Below are positions 52,882 through 63,804 of a stretch of DNA of 64,000 nt, piece by piece. The position numbers and the translations under genes were made by a program. Source of the stretch: Pegoplata infirma (lineage: Eukaryota > Arthropoda > Insecta > Diptera > Anthomyiidae); contig OY992536.1 of NCBI GenBank assembly GCA_963921195.1, forward strand, positions 181,978,995 through 182,042,994, in the 5' to 3' direction. Under the pieces are notes generated by a model. That model worked only from the letters and a program-made list of their open reading frames with translations. It did not search any database and had not been told where the DNA came from. Every line of letters starts with the position of its first letter. Position 1 is the stretch's first letter.

Positions 52882-53806
52882 TCATAATATTTTGAAGGCA
52901 AAAACAAATGAAAAACACACTTAAAACCAGTGAATAAACAATTGAAAACCATACCAGTAATTATTCATTTGTTTTAACAAACATCAACATTTATTTTTTA
53001 CTGTTGACAAAATTTTCTAAAATAACACTAAACATTAACCTTCAAATTCATAAAAGATACAAGAGGTTTATAAAAGTTTTATAAAGAAAATTTTGTATGG
53101 AAATTCGACTAATAAACCTGTTATTAAACGCTTTTGTTTTTTATGAATTTGGACGTAAAAAATTACGGTTTTTTCATTCTTTTTTACCAACAAATTCGAA
53201 AAAAATAACCTACGAAAACATTAAAAATTAATGATAGTTCTGTTATTTTTACCAACAAATTCCAAAAAAATAACTAACGAAAACATTAAAAATTAATGAT
53301 TTCGTAGGTTATTTTTTACAATTTTCTATTGAAATATTTTTTTAAAAATTTTTAATAAAATTTTGGGGAATCGATCCCGCAATCAACTACATTCTGGCCA
53401 GACACATCGTGCCAAAGTCACTTGATACAAATATGTTTTTATATTTCTATAAATAATTTTTTGATTTTTTTTTTCTACAAAAAAATAACCTACTTGTGTA
53501 GGTAAAAACTTATAATATCTCATTAAAAAATACCAACAATTAAAAAAAAAAAACTACTTACACAAATCATAAAAAATTTAAAGAATAATCAGTAGTTTTT
53601 ACTTACAGAACAAAAATAAATGACTTTAAAAATTAAATGTTAATGAAAGTCTTTATTTTTTAGTGTGTTATTTTTGAAACAAAGGACAGAAGTAGTCATT
53701 AATAAAAACTGAACATCAAACAAATGTTTTTTCTTTTAAAAACGGCTAAACGCAAAACTTTTTATATAAACTACAAACAGTTAATGACATAATTATTTGA
53801 GTGCAT
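52882..53806. mobile_element. Family-D CACTC element, copy 2
   Basis: CACTCATAATATTTTG to AATTATTTGAGTG. Its 53175-53790 part is about 615 bp of near-identity to 17755-18370: AAATAACCTACGAAAACATT twice, CCCGCAATCAACTACATTCTGG, GTTATTTTTGAAACAAAGG, AACAGTTAATGACATAATT. No LINE insertion here. The minus strand shows the B-box-like GGGATCGATTCCCC. Confidence 0.85.
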
Positions 53807-54179
53807 ATATCCTATAGAAAAATTCTCAGAGTCTGAGTCTGAAAATAGAAAATTTTAAATAAAACTTTGGTTAAAATAGACTTTTTATTTTTCTTTGGTA
53901 CGGGCCTAAGATTATTAGGTTTATTTCTATAGAAAAAGTTTTACATCCAGAGTCATTTTACAAAGAACATTTTTTTATATAAAAAGATGTTTTTCCCATC
54001 GAAAAAAACTTTTTTCTAGATTTCTAAGAATTTTTTTTTCTATGTCAAAAATTACACTGAATCTGTAATTCTTTCAGATTCTAATACTTTTTTTCTATAG
54101 AAAAATTTTTAAATTTTCTCTGAAGAAAATGTTTTTATTTTTCCTATAAAAATTTGAAGATTCCGAGACTATTTGCTTA
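53807..54179. repeat. Fossil 36-bp satellite units, block 3
   Basis: CCTATAGAAAAATTCTCAG, AGTCTGAGTCTGAAAATAG, TATAGAAAAAGTTTTACATCC, TTCTATAGAAAAATTTTTAAA and AGATTCCGAGACTATTTGC show the satellite core at irregular spacing. Confidence 0.7.
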
Positions 54180-54694
54180 CACTAAAAAAAAACCTTGTAA
54201 AATTACAAGAAAAACGTGTAACTTTTTTTTGTTTGCTACCTCCTATTTGACAAAAATTCCTAGTAATTTAACAATATTTTTACCAATAATTTTGTAATTT
54301 TACAAGGTTTTTACCAATAAAATTGTAAATTTTCAAATTTTTTGACACGATAAAATTTACAAAGAGGTTTCGTAATTTCTCTAGATTTTTTGCTACCTCC
54401 TATTTTACGAGAATTCCTAGTAATTTTACAAGCTTTTTACCAATAATTTTGTGATTTAATAAGCTTTCTACCAATAAAATTGTAAACTTACAGTTTTTTG
54501 GTGCAATTGAAATAACAAGAAATTCTCGTGAATTTACTAGATTTTTTTTGTAAAATTATCTTGAAAATTTGTAAAATTACAAAAAATAATGTAAATTTCG
54601 ATTTGTTAAAAAACAAGGAAAACTTTCAAATATTGGTAAAATGGGATTACGAGACTTTTCCTAGTAATTTGACAAAGTTTTTTTGTTTTGTGTG
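54180..54694 (+). mobile_element. M-type MITE, complete copy
   Basis: CACTAAAAAAAAACCTTG to TTTTTTTGTTTTGTGTG, with TA at 54178-54179 and 54695-54696. It carries all family blocks: GCTACCTCCTATTTGAC, TTTTGACACGATAAAATTTAC, CTACCTCCTATTTTACGAG, TAAAATGGGATTACGAGAC. 515 bp; the best reference copy in the window. Confidence 0.9.
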
Positions 54695-54696
54695 TA

Positions 54697-55320
54697 TATA
54701 AAAATTCTAAGATTCAAAAACATGTTTTTCGTTAGAAAAATTTTAAGATTCTTGGAAATTTTTCTTAGAAAAAAACCTTCACTTTATTTCTTTTCTTTTT
54801 TCTCTTTCTTTTTTACCCATCATTTCTTAAATTTTTTCCAACGAAACATTATCAGATTTTTACTATAGAAAACTCTCAGATTTTTTCTATAGAAAAACTC
54901 TTAGAGTTTTCCTATAGAAAAAACTGTTAAATTTTAATAGAAAAATATTCCCAAATTTTTCGATTAGAAAAATTATCAAATTTTTGCTAAAGAAAAAGTT
55001 TAATATTCGGAGACTTTATTCATTTAGAATAATTCTGACATTCCGAGTGTTTTTTTTTTAGAAAAATTTCAAGATTCTAAGATATTTTTTTATAAAAGAA
55101 TTTTTTTAAAAAATTTCTTCTATAGAAAAACTCTCAGATTTTGCCTAAGGTTATTTCCACAGAAAAATTCGCAAACTATTTCTATAGAAAAATTTTAATG
55201 TTTTTCTAAAGAAAAATTCTAAAATTTTTATATCGAAAAATTCTTACATTCCAAGACATTTTTCCTATAGAAAAGTTTTAAGATTCTTAGGAATTTTTCG
55301 TAGAAAAAATTCTCAGATTA
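54697..55320. repeat. Fossil 36-bp satellite units, block 4
   Basis: Many decayed repeats of TTTTTCTATAGAAAAACTCTC and AGATTCTTGGAAATTTTTC. Units near 54865-54960 and 55120-55240 are spaced about 30-40 bp. The block has strong local inverted symmetry (TTTTTCTATAGAAAAA) in nearly every unit. Confidence 0.72.
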
Positions 55321-57272
55321 TTTTAATTTCTTTTTCACTTACCATTTTTTCATCTTCTTCTCTCCTTAATTTTTCTTTTATTGTTATTTTTTCCTGTTTC
55401 TTTAATTTTATCTTTTGAAATCGGTTTGGGAGGGAAATTTTCAATTAAAAAATTAATTTTATTCCATTTTATTCCTCACATTGCCAAAATAATTTTTTTT
55501 TATATGGAGTTTGACAGGAAAAATTCCCCGTGAAATCGAACAGGGTACTATGCTTTAGTTTTAAAACAGCATAAAACAAATATTCTTGCTAATAAAAATG
55601 GCATCGATTTGTTAGTGTATATTTTTGCATTTTTCTAGTATTCTGCTATAAATGCATATTTTTGGGCAAAACTTTGCATAAAATAAGTATTAGTTTGTCT
55701 TATTTTTTCCATTTTGTATGATTTGAATTGTCTGACCGTTTTTTTTTTATTAATAAGCTAAAGAAGTGAAAAATTATTTTAAAAAAAAATTTAATTTTTT
55801 TTATTTCAAAAATGTAAAAATGTACAATTTTTTTAATTTTGAATGCATATTTTTGTAGCTTTTAGTGCATATTTCAAGATTTTGAGTATTTTAGGCTCCT
55901 AAAACATAATTATTTAGTGCATGAAGATACTGTACCTGGTTATTAGTATTTTCCCGCTTTCTCTTGAAGTTTTTTTTTGGTTATTTTATTTTTTAGTTCT
56001 TAAATAAAAGTTTGGTAATATATAGTGCGAAAACTTTTATTTATGCATATTTTTAAGCGATTTTTTGGAGAAAACTCTGTATTTAAGCTTATTTAAGATA
56101 ATTTCAAATTTCATACTCTAAAATAATTTTCTGTCAAATCAATAAAAAAAAACTTCCAAATCAACAAAAAAAAATTCCAAATTTGTTTTGAACTAAAAAT
56201 CCATATCTAATCAGCTGACAAAAATATAGAAAAATTTCTTATTTCACCAGAAGCATTTTGGATTTATTCAGTGGATTTTCTAAATAAATTGTAACGAAAA
56301 TAAAGTAAAACGTTTTCCAAAATACGGCCCTCAATTCACGTATTTTTAAATTAAAACAAATTATTTTTTATATATAAAAAATTATAAAGAAATGTATTTT
56401 TATATAAAAACATACAACTTTACTTAGGCGCTATTTTTAATTGTAGAATATTTTTTTTTTATTCTTGACGAATTGCGTGAGTGCGTTGATATTTTAAAAT
56501 AAATTATTTTTATAAACAGCGGAAGTTTTTTTTTTGAAACAATCAAAATCAAGGTGTTTTAAATATGATATAAATTAAATGTGACAATATACAAATTTTT
56601 TAAAAAAATAAAAAGTGACCAATTTTTTTTAATTTTATAAAAAAAATATATGAATGTTTGTATAAAAAAAAACAAACCACAAAAGATAAATATTTTTAAC
56701 AAAATCTAAAAAAAAGTTTAATAAAAATGATAAAAAAGTATAATAAATAATAATGGAAAAAAATATCAGAAATTAATGGAGAAATCGATCCACCAAATTT
56801 TCAATTGTGCTAAATTCTAATTTGGTTGCATTATAACACCCGTGTTAATTACACAGTGCTAAAAAAGTGAAAAAAAGAAAATGTGCAGAGGATCTCATAC
56901 AAAAGTTAGAGTTGGGTGGAGTCCTTAGAGTACGGAAATACTCATGGTTTTTCTCGATCACTTTGTTAAGTACTTTTTTTATTGGCAAATATATTGAAAA
57001 CCCAAAATTCCCAAATAAATTCTTCAAAAAATTATAACTTTATTGTTTTACAACGGATTTTCTATTTTTTTTTTGTTTTAACTGAAAGAGCCTTACCTCT
57101 TAAGGAGGGGTTGGAACTAAAAAACAATTTTTTTATTAACAATTTTTAAACAGGTATGAAAAAATAAATACCCTATGGTTTTTAATTCTGTTTTTTTATT
57201 TAAAGCTAAAATTTTTTTAAAACAAAATATAGTCAATTAGAATTGCCAGGGTTGCCACTCAATTGTGAGATG
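55321..57272. other. AT-rich DNA with a diverged GCATATTTT-type element
   Basis: 55600-55930 contains GGCATCGATTTGTTAGTG, AATGCATATTTTT, GCATATTTTTGTAGC and TTTAGTGCATGAAGA, an old relative of the element at 5576-6133 in the same orientation. 56815-56950 (AAAGAAAATGTGCAGAGG, TTGGGTGGAGTCCTTAGAG) faintly resembles the local duplication at 46850-46900. Otherwise nothing. Confidence 0.45.
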
Positions 57273-58481
57273 TTTTTATACCCTCCAATCTAGTGATAGA
57301 GGGTATATATAAGTTTGTCATTCCGTATGTAACACATTGAAATATTGGTTTAGGACCCCATAAAGTATATATATTAATGATCCTTGATCGATTTTAAGTC
57401 GATCTAGCGATGTCCGTCTGTCTCTCTGTCCGTCCGTCTGTCTGTTGAAATCACGTTTTTGGCAATAATCCGGAATCGATTTAAACGCTTGGGGTAGCAA
57501 AAGTTGCGAATTCTCCTAGGCAGAAACTGATGTATTTTCTTTTTAAATCGGTTAAGTATTTTAAAAGATATGAGTGAAAATGTAAAGGTATCTCAAAAAT
57601 AATGGTGAATTTTACAAAAAAAAAATGCTATAACTTGATACCTGTTAAATGAATGAGAACGAAACTTGGAATTTTATGTAATTTTATCATTCCTAACACT
57701 CACAAAAAATTTAGGTGGAATCGCACAATGGGGAGAGCCACCAGAAATTTAACCCAAAGTTTTAAAACGATTTATCTTGGCTCATGGTTGACATATTCAA
57801 ATAAAATTTTAAATATGTTCATATTTTATTGTTCTCAACGTTTTGCTGGTTATTTTGGTACCAATTATGGCAAAATCGGTCAAGGGGTTAAGAAGCTATG
57901 AGCAATTGAGATGAGTTTCAATATAAACCTCGATGATATTCAATATAAACCTCGATGATTTGGCTTGTTAGTAGTTATTTGTATCAATAGAAGTAAAAAA
58001 TACGTAGTATGTGTCATACACGTGGTTGCTTTTATATAATTATCATACATACTTATAAAATTTTTTTTTTTTGTTTTTTAAATATTTACAATGCACTATG
58101 GTTCCGATCATCACTTTTCTTGGCCAAAATTACAAAACTGGAAAAATTTCTGGTTTTAAATAGGTTTTGTGTTAAAAATTGTTATAATTTTTTTTTTCCA
58201 TGTAGAATATTATAAGAAATTTTTTTTATATTTAAACTCAAAAAATAATTAAAAATAATTTTAAAAAATACGTTTTTTTTTTTTGTTGATCTAAATTTGT
58301 TTTTGAACGGTAGATAAGTGTATACAAAAACAAAATATGCTTTCTGTTGTTTGTAAGTGTTTATGATTTTCTATAAAATCAATTTTGGCCAAGAAAGGTC
58401 GTCTGCGTCTAGTGCATTGGTTAACATTGTGGAGGGTATTTAAAGATTCGGCACAGCCGAATATAGCTTTCTTACTTGTTT
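57273..58481 (-). mobile_element. Family A, full-length copy on the minus strand
   Basis: Begins TTTTTATACCCTCCAATC, TAGTGATAGAGGGTATATATA (tail hairpin) and ends GTGGAGGGTATTTAAAG, ATTCGGCACAGCCGAATATAG, TTTCTTACTTGTTTATA (head). The GACGGAC-type array lies at 57410-57450. About 1.2 kb with no large insertion. It supplies the empty site for the palindrome at 29256-30273. The 82-codon frame at 57653-57901 lies in the body and shows no family motif. Confidence 0.88.
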
Positions 58482-59067
58482 ATATTCATGAATTTGTTTA
58501 AACACCTTTTAAGTTTTTAAAATTTCTTTCCCTTGGTCCTTTTATAGAGCTTGAGACAAATTTTAATTTAAACTTAAATTGAGCTAAATTCGATCGTTTT
58601 ACCCTGTGTCGCCCTTCGATCAAAGTTTTGAATTTTTGGATTTTTTCCAAAATGTAAATTTTTTAAAAATAAAAACAAATATCTGGCGATACTGTGTTAA
58701 CCCGTGCCGCCCTTCGATAAATTTTTTGGAAAATTTCCTCCAAAATGTAAATATCTTGCGATACATAGTTTTTCAGAAAGATCGTTTCGGTATCTTAAAC
58801 CTTTTCTGTAGAAAAATAAAATAGAAAAAATTTTCAATATTTCAGAAGTTTTTAATGGGGAAAAAACTCACTAAATCTGTGAATTTTTCTTTACGAAATT
58901 TTTTTCTAAATATAGAAATTTTTGGTGTGAGAATTGCATAAGTATCTGAGAATTTTCTATATGAAGGTGTATCAGAATTTAAAATTTTTTGTGTAAATTC
59001 TGATTAATTTTTATTTAAAAATAAAAATCGTTACATTATTTACATTCTTTAAAATATTATATTTTTA
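58482..59067. other. AT-rich DNA with a short duplicated motif
   Basis: GCCCTTCGATCAAAGTTTTG at 58612 and GCCCTTCGATAAATTTTTTG at 58710 are related segments about 100 bp apart (both followed by GG.TTTT..TCCAAAATGTAAAT), a small tandem duplication. No gene. Confidence 0.4.
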
Positions 59068-59105
59068 GTAGGTTTATTCTAGATCGAGGTCATTATTTCC
59101 ATTAA
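59068..59105 (-). mobile_element. Stray LINE tail fragment
   Basis: AGTAGGTTTATTCTAGATCG and AGGTCATTATTTCCATT are the complement of the LOA-type tail at 43415-43445 (AATGACCTCGAGCTAGAATA, AACCTACTC). Only about 38 bp is recognisable. Confidence 0.55.
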
Positions 59106-59391
59106 ATTTTAAAAGCTTTTCTGTATCAACATGCCTCAGAACCTCAGAAGTTTTCTATTTTTTGAAGAGACATTTTTCAAAATATCAAACATTTAAGTTT
59201 TTTTTATTATAGGAATAAATTATTAAAATTTGAAAATGCTCCTATAAAAAAATCATAATAAATAAGAGTTGAACAGTAAAAAACCTTAACCAATGATTCA
59301 AATTCGACCTGAAGTTCCCTGCAAAAAAAAAAAATGTTGAGCAAAAAAAAAAAAATTCCCCCCCGAAACCCAAGAGCTGGATCCGCGCCTG
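59106..59391. other. AT-rich spacer with a GC-rich end
   Basis: Nothing recognised except the GC-rich 59355-59390 next to the MITE. The open frame GADPALGFRGG read on the minus strand is a by-product. Confidence 0.35.
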
Positions 59392-59666
59392 ACCGTCCGA
59401 CAGCCAATATTTAACATGAACCGAGTGATATACGTCTGAAAGTAGAAGTCAAATGGAGTAAAACTGCCTTTAAAGTTTTTCATTTCGTGATCCTGTTTCC
59501 TTTTAAAGGACTTTAAAGTTTTAAAGGATACATCTAAAACTTTGAAGTCCTTTTAAAAGAAAACAGCATCACGAAATGAAAATCTGTAAATGCAGTTTTA
59601 CTACATTTAGTCTCTAGTTTCAATTTTATGTTTTCCACTTCGTGTTGTTCATTTTTGTCGGACGGT
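59392..59666. mobile_element. ACCGTCCGACA...TGTCGGACGGT MITE, copy 1
   Basis: Inverted ends ACCGTCCGAC and GTCGGACGGT; the arms continue with GTAAAACTGC..TTTACAG pairs and TTTCATTTCGTGATCCTGTTT mirrored by AAAACAGCATCACGAAATGAA, and AAAGGACTTTAAAGTTTT. 275 bp, nearly full-length stem. Just left of it, CCCCCCGAAACCCAAGAGC, TGGATCCGCGCC resembles the end of yet another element. Confidence 0.83.
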
Positions 59667-61060
59667 GTTATCTGTAAAAGATTAAATACTAAAAAGTAAA
59701 ATTACACATAAAACTTAGGTGTATTTTTAATAAAACTAGTAAAAAAGTTTTGATATAATGATATATAATTTGATACAGTCATGTTAAATTATATATGACT
59801 TTTTATATGTTCAGATCAAATTTTACCTAAGATTTATCGCTGCTCAATTTTCTGATCTGATGTTATACATAAATATATCTGACTTTATGTAATTTATATA
59901 AAACAAGATCAAGTGGATTTATTTGGATGTGACCAAAATTCGGATCTAATTGTATAATTTTTTATATTTGTCTATCTAAATTAATACATTTAGATCAATA
60001 TCTGATCCAACTTGATACAGCCAATTTTGAGATCAAATTAGATCTTAAAAGTTTCTTTTTACTCAGGAAATCTTATTTTTTACAAATTCTGTCGAATTGG
60101 GATTGTAGCCATTTTAGAAAGTATATATTTTATGTAACAAAAATCTAAATCTAACAATTTTTTTTCTTTTGTTCTGAGTTATCCTTCAAACCAAATATCC
60201 TGAAAAAATAAAAAATTTCATTAAAATTTTTTTAAGTTGCCACAAAAAGTGTCTAGAAAAAAAGTACATTTTACTCAAACAGACGCTCATTAAGCAAAAG
60301 TCTAGAGTTTTGGACAATCTCTAAAAGGAAAAAAAATCCATAAAAATTGTATAATAAAATAAACTAAAATAGTTTTTTTGTTTTTTTTTTCTTCAATCTT
60401 CCCTTATTAACAATAACAATCTCTCTTTTTGTTTTACCAAAAAAAAAAAAAAAACGATTTTTTTTATATTTTTTTTTTTTGTTAATTCTTTTGCTTGAAT
60501 TCTTTTTTTTATTCTCTATTCTAACAAGTTTTTTTTTGTTTAATTCATTCTTTTTTACTTCCCCCAAAAAAAAAACGCATTAATTTACAAAAAATGCAGA
60601 CAGTATTAAAAAACCTGAAGGCCAAAAATAAAAAGCATCCAAATATAAAAATATAAAAAAAACTGAGAAAAAAACTTTAACAAATTTCAATTAGAAAAAA
60701 ATTCTGCCAAAAAAAAAATTAAAATAAACGCAAAAAAATTGTTATTCACTATTATAAGGGAAAAATGTAATGGAAAAATAAAAATCCTCTTGAAGTAGAA
60801 AACATTTTTTTCTTTTACTAGCCAAAATATATGTAATTTTTTTTGTCAGTTTATACAATTTTCATTTTTGTTAATTTTTAACATTTTTATATTTAACAAA
60901 AAAAAAAATAAACACACCTTCATCATCTTTATCGTTTAGCATTAACGAAAAATATAAAACTAGCACTTCATCTTACTCCTCTCATGCTAAGTATTTTTAT
61001 TTTAGCTATGACTATGACTACGTTGCTACGTTCCATTTATTCATTTATACACATAGAGTT
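59667..61060. other. AT-rich DNA, low complexity at 60360-60600
   Basis: 59670-60360 has no recognised repeat apart from a CGAATTGGGATTGTAGCCAT piece near 60092 that resembles the family-B interior. 60360-60600 is T-rich low complexity; its minus-strand frame is lysine-rich and spurious. 60900-61060 is less repetitive (CATCATCTTTATCGTTTAGC, CTTCATCTTACTCCTCTC). Confidence 0.4.
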
Positions 61061-61066
61061 CTTAAC

Positions 61067-61102
61067 TAAACTTTGCCGTCGGGATTTCCGTAACTATGAT
61101 GG
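61067..61102 (-). CDS. Candidate terminal coding exon of a host gene (weak)
   Basis: On the minus strand a long pyrimidine tract (61103-61150, mostly T) ends in CTACTCCAG, a strong 3' splice-site shape, and is followed by CCATCATAGTTACGGAAATC. Two phases stay open briefly: one ends ...YGNPDGKV at a TAG, another ...VTEIPTAKFS at a TAA. An AATAAA-like ATGAATAAATGG lies about 40 bp further on. No donor or other exon is in view, and the peptide is too short to identify. It is the only place where splice-like structure and low repeat content coincide. Confidence 0.2.
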
Positions 61103-61922
61103 CTGGAGTAGAAAAAAAAAATTGAAAAACAAAAAAAATTAACATTTTTTCTATAGAATCAAGAAGGAAACAAAATTGTTAAAATATATTTTTTTTGGAC
61201 AAAAAATAAAAAAAATATATATAAAATGAAGGATATAGAAAAAACAAAGACATGTTTTTTTTTGGTAATTTATTAAACTATGATAGAAAAGTTAAGGGCA
61301 TAATTTTAATGTTTATATAATAAATTAAAAAAATATATAATAAATCAAAAAAAATATATAATAAATTATGCATTCGCGAAGTTTTAAAACGTTGCTCTGG
61401 ACCAAAATTGGTCAATGAAAACTTTTTAAATATTTTTTCCTTAATGGACTCTACCTAACGAAACTTTTGGCACCAATTTTAAAAATAAAAAAAATATTTC
61501 TTTTACCTAATGCACTACGGATGCAAACTTTAAACGTTGTTTGCGCCCTGATGATGATATTAAAAAAATTTTAATTTTTTTCCCCCGTAATCAGCTCTTC
61601 AAAAAGCATCGTTTTAGGGGTATGCCCTGAAGAAATTCCAAAATTTCTTGATTTCGTTACATGCTAAAGCTGTGTTTATATCATAAGATTTTCGGTATGA
61701 TTTTCTCTCGGCACACATGCAAAACATCGACTATAGCTCGTGTAATCATACCGAAAATTCTACGATGTAAACACAGCTTAATAAACATATGAAGATTAAC
61801 TACTTCACTTTACATATAAACTCTGTAAAAAGACCGTAATCTCAATTTGACAAAGTTTTTGTCAATACACAGATTTTAAGAAAGTACTTTGTATTTTTTG
61901 TGACCTAAAAGCTAAAGTTTAC
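61103..61922. other. AT-rich DNA with a 113-bp hairpin
   Basis: 61667-61779 is a hairpin: AAGCTGTGTTTATATC, AAGATTTTCGGTATGATT mirrored by AATCATACCGAAAATTCT, GATGTAAACACAGCTT. Otherwise AT-rich. 61800-61900 carries a family-B-like interior fragment (ACTCTGTAAAAAGACCGTAATC). Confidence 0.6.
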
Positions 61923-62499
61923 ACCGTCCGACAGCCAATATTAAACATGAACCGGATGATTTACGCCTGAAAGTAGAGATCAAATTGAGTAAAACTGCAT
62001 TTACAGTTTTTCATTTCGTGATCCTGTTTTCTTTTAAAAGGACATCAAAGTTTTAAAGGATAAATTTTGTGAAATATTTCCGAAATATTTGTATTTATCA
62101 TAGGATGCCACTGGTGACGGCAAATGAAAGAGGAAGATCTTCCCTAATTTGTTTATTGCTTTATTTTGTTATATCAGCATAAAAGTCATTTAAAAACTTT
62201 ATCAAAATATTTTGTTGAAAATTTTGAATTTACCTCCTTTTTTCTGCTATGTTAAAATAGGAAATTTAGAGGAGAGCCTCCTCTTTTATTTGCTATCACT
62301 AGTGGAATCCTAGGACAAGTACAAATATTGAAAAAATATTTTATAAAATTTATTCCTCGAAAACTTTGAAGTCCTTTTAAAAGAAAACAGGATCACGAGA
62401 AGAAAAACTGTAAATGCAGTTTTACTACATTTGGTCGCTAGTTTCAAACGTATTTTATCCAGTTAGTGTTTAACGGTTTTTTTATTTTTGTCGGACGGT
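61923..62499. mobile_element. ACCGTCCGACA MITE, copy 2, with a nested MITE
   Basis: Same ends and arms as 59392-59666 (GCCAATATTAAACATGAACC, TCATTTCGTGATCCTGTTTT, AGTCCTTTTAAAAGAAAAC). The loop is interrupted by an inverted-repeat element at about 62083-62329. Both copies are followed by TTATCTGTAA, so they share a host or the element extends further. Confidence 0.83.
62083..62329. mobile_element. About 247-bp MITE nested in the ACCGTCC MITE
   Basis: AAATATTTGTATTTATCATAGG and GCCACTGGTGACGGCAAATG, AAGAGGAAG mirror CCTCCTCTTTTATTTGC, TATCACTAGTGGAATCCTAGG, ACAAGTACAAATATT. Mismatches are few, so it is a fairly recent insertion. Ends are approximate. Confidence 0.75.
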
Positions 62500-62977
62500 G
62501 TTATCTGTAATTTTACTTTTTACTTTGTAATCTTCTTAATCTTCTCAAAAAGAGATTCCTGTTGAAACATATGATGTGCTACTTTGTATTTATGAAAATT
62601 TTCTCTGATTTTATGACTTTTTTCTTCTATGAAACTTTATCAATAAATTTTTTTTTAAATTTTTATTACTGAAATTTTTCTTAAGTTTTATGATAAAACT
62701 CATTCATTCAATGAAAAAAAAAAAATCATTGGCCCACTTCGAATAAGATATTCATAGATTTTATGAACATTTTCATAACTATAATGAACAAAATTTTTTC
62801 AGTGTGTAAAAGTCTTCCCTGATTATGAATCTGGGGTGCCCCACTATTTTAATACATAAGTAAAACGACGAAATAATTAAAAACAACGCGAATTTTAGTA
62901 AACATTTAAAAAAAAATACAGTAAAATAAAAAAAAAATAATACAGTAAAATTTTGTGTTAGAAACTAAGTAAATTCT
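62500..62977. other. AT-rich spacer
   Basis: Nothing recognised; it contains AT-rich stretches with TTCATTCATTCAATGAA near 62700. Confidence 0.35.
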
Positions 62978-63779
62978 AACAAGTAGAAAAGTTAAATTCG
63001 ACTTGGCCGAATCTATAAATACCCTCCACAATGCCCTTTTAAGTGCGAGTAAATTTTTTAACGTGAAAAAATAAAATTTTTGATTAGTTTTTCTTTTTTG
63101 TAAAAAAGTAAGTAATTTTTGAAAAAAAAACATAATTTACTAAATTTTTTTTTGGCGTAAAATTTTTTTCGAGTGTATTTTTTTTTTTTTTTTAGTTTAC
63201 AAATTTTTTTAAATGACAAAAATACGTTGTAAAATATTTTTGTGACTTACGAATATTTTTAAAACATGTTTAACGGGATTTCAACTCATGAATTTTAGGT
63301 GAAGCTAATCTGAAATTCACGGTTTTGCTAATAACTTTTGACCACTGGACCGATCTGGCTGAAATTCAAAACAAAATAGGGGAACGAAAAATATATATCC
63401 CAAGCTTCAGAATCCTCGAAATTGCCTTTCGAAAGTTAGCGTGTGTTTTATCTCGTAAATTCATAAAAAACCCTTGCCGAAATTCAGTCTTTTACCCATA
63501 ACTTTTGAGCCACTGGGCCGATTTCGCTTGATTGCAACACTAACCTGACCAGGTAAATGCCCAACGTATACGCCAAACTTCAGGAGCCTCCGTAAAGTTT
63601 TTCAAAAGTTAGTGTGTTTTCAACAGACAGACGGACGGACATCTCTAGATCGTCTTAAAATCGATCGAGGATCATGAATATATATACTTTATGGGGTCTT
63701 AGACCAATATATCGAGGTGTTACAAACGGAACGACAAACTTATATATACCCTCTTTCACTAGAGTGGAGCGTATAAAAA
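62978..63779 (+). mobile_element. Family A, uninterrupted about 0.8-kb copy
   Basis: Head ACAAGTAGAAAAGTTAAATT, CGACTTGGCCGAATC, AAATACCCTCCACAATG. Body has CATGTTTAACGGGATTTC, TAACTTTTGACCACTGGACC, TAACCTGACCAGGTAAATGC. Tail AGACAGACGGACGGACATC, ATGGGGTCTTAGACCAATAT, TATATACCCTCTTTCACTAG, GAGTGGAGCGTATAAAA. The best reference for the split copy at 29220-33700. Confidence 0.88.
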
Positions 63780-63804
63780 TAAAAAAAAATGTGAAAGTGT
63801 ATTT

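Noticed and set aside
57653..57901. 82-codon frame with YFGTNYGKIGQG
   Set aside because: It lies in the body of a family A repeat, other copies do not keep the frame, and no domain is recognised.
60364..60567. Lysine-rich minus-strand open frame
   Set aside because: Pure low-complexity T-rich DNA read on the other strand.
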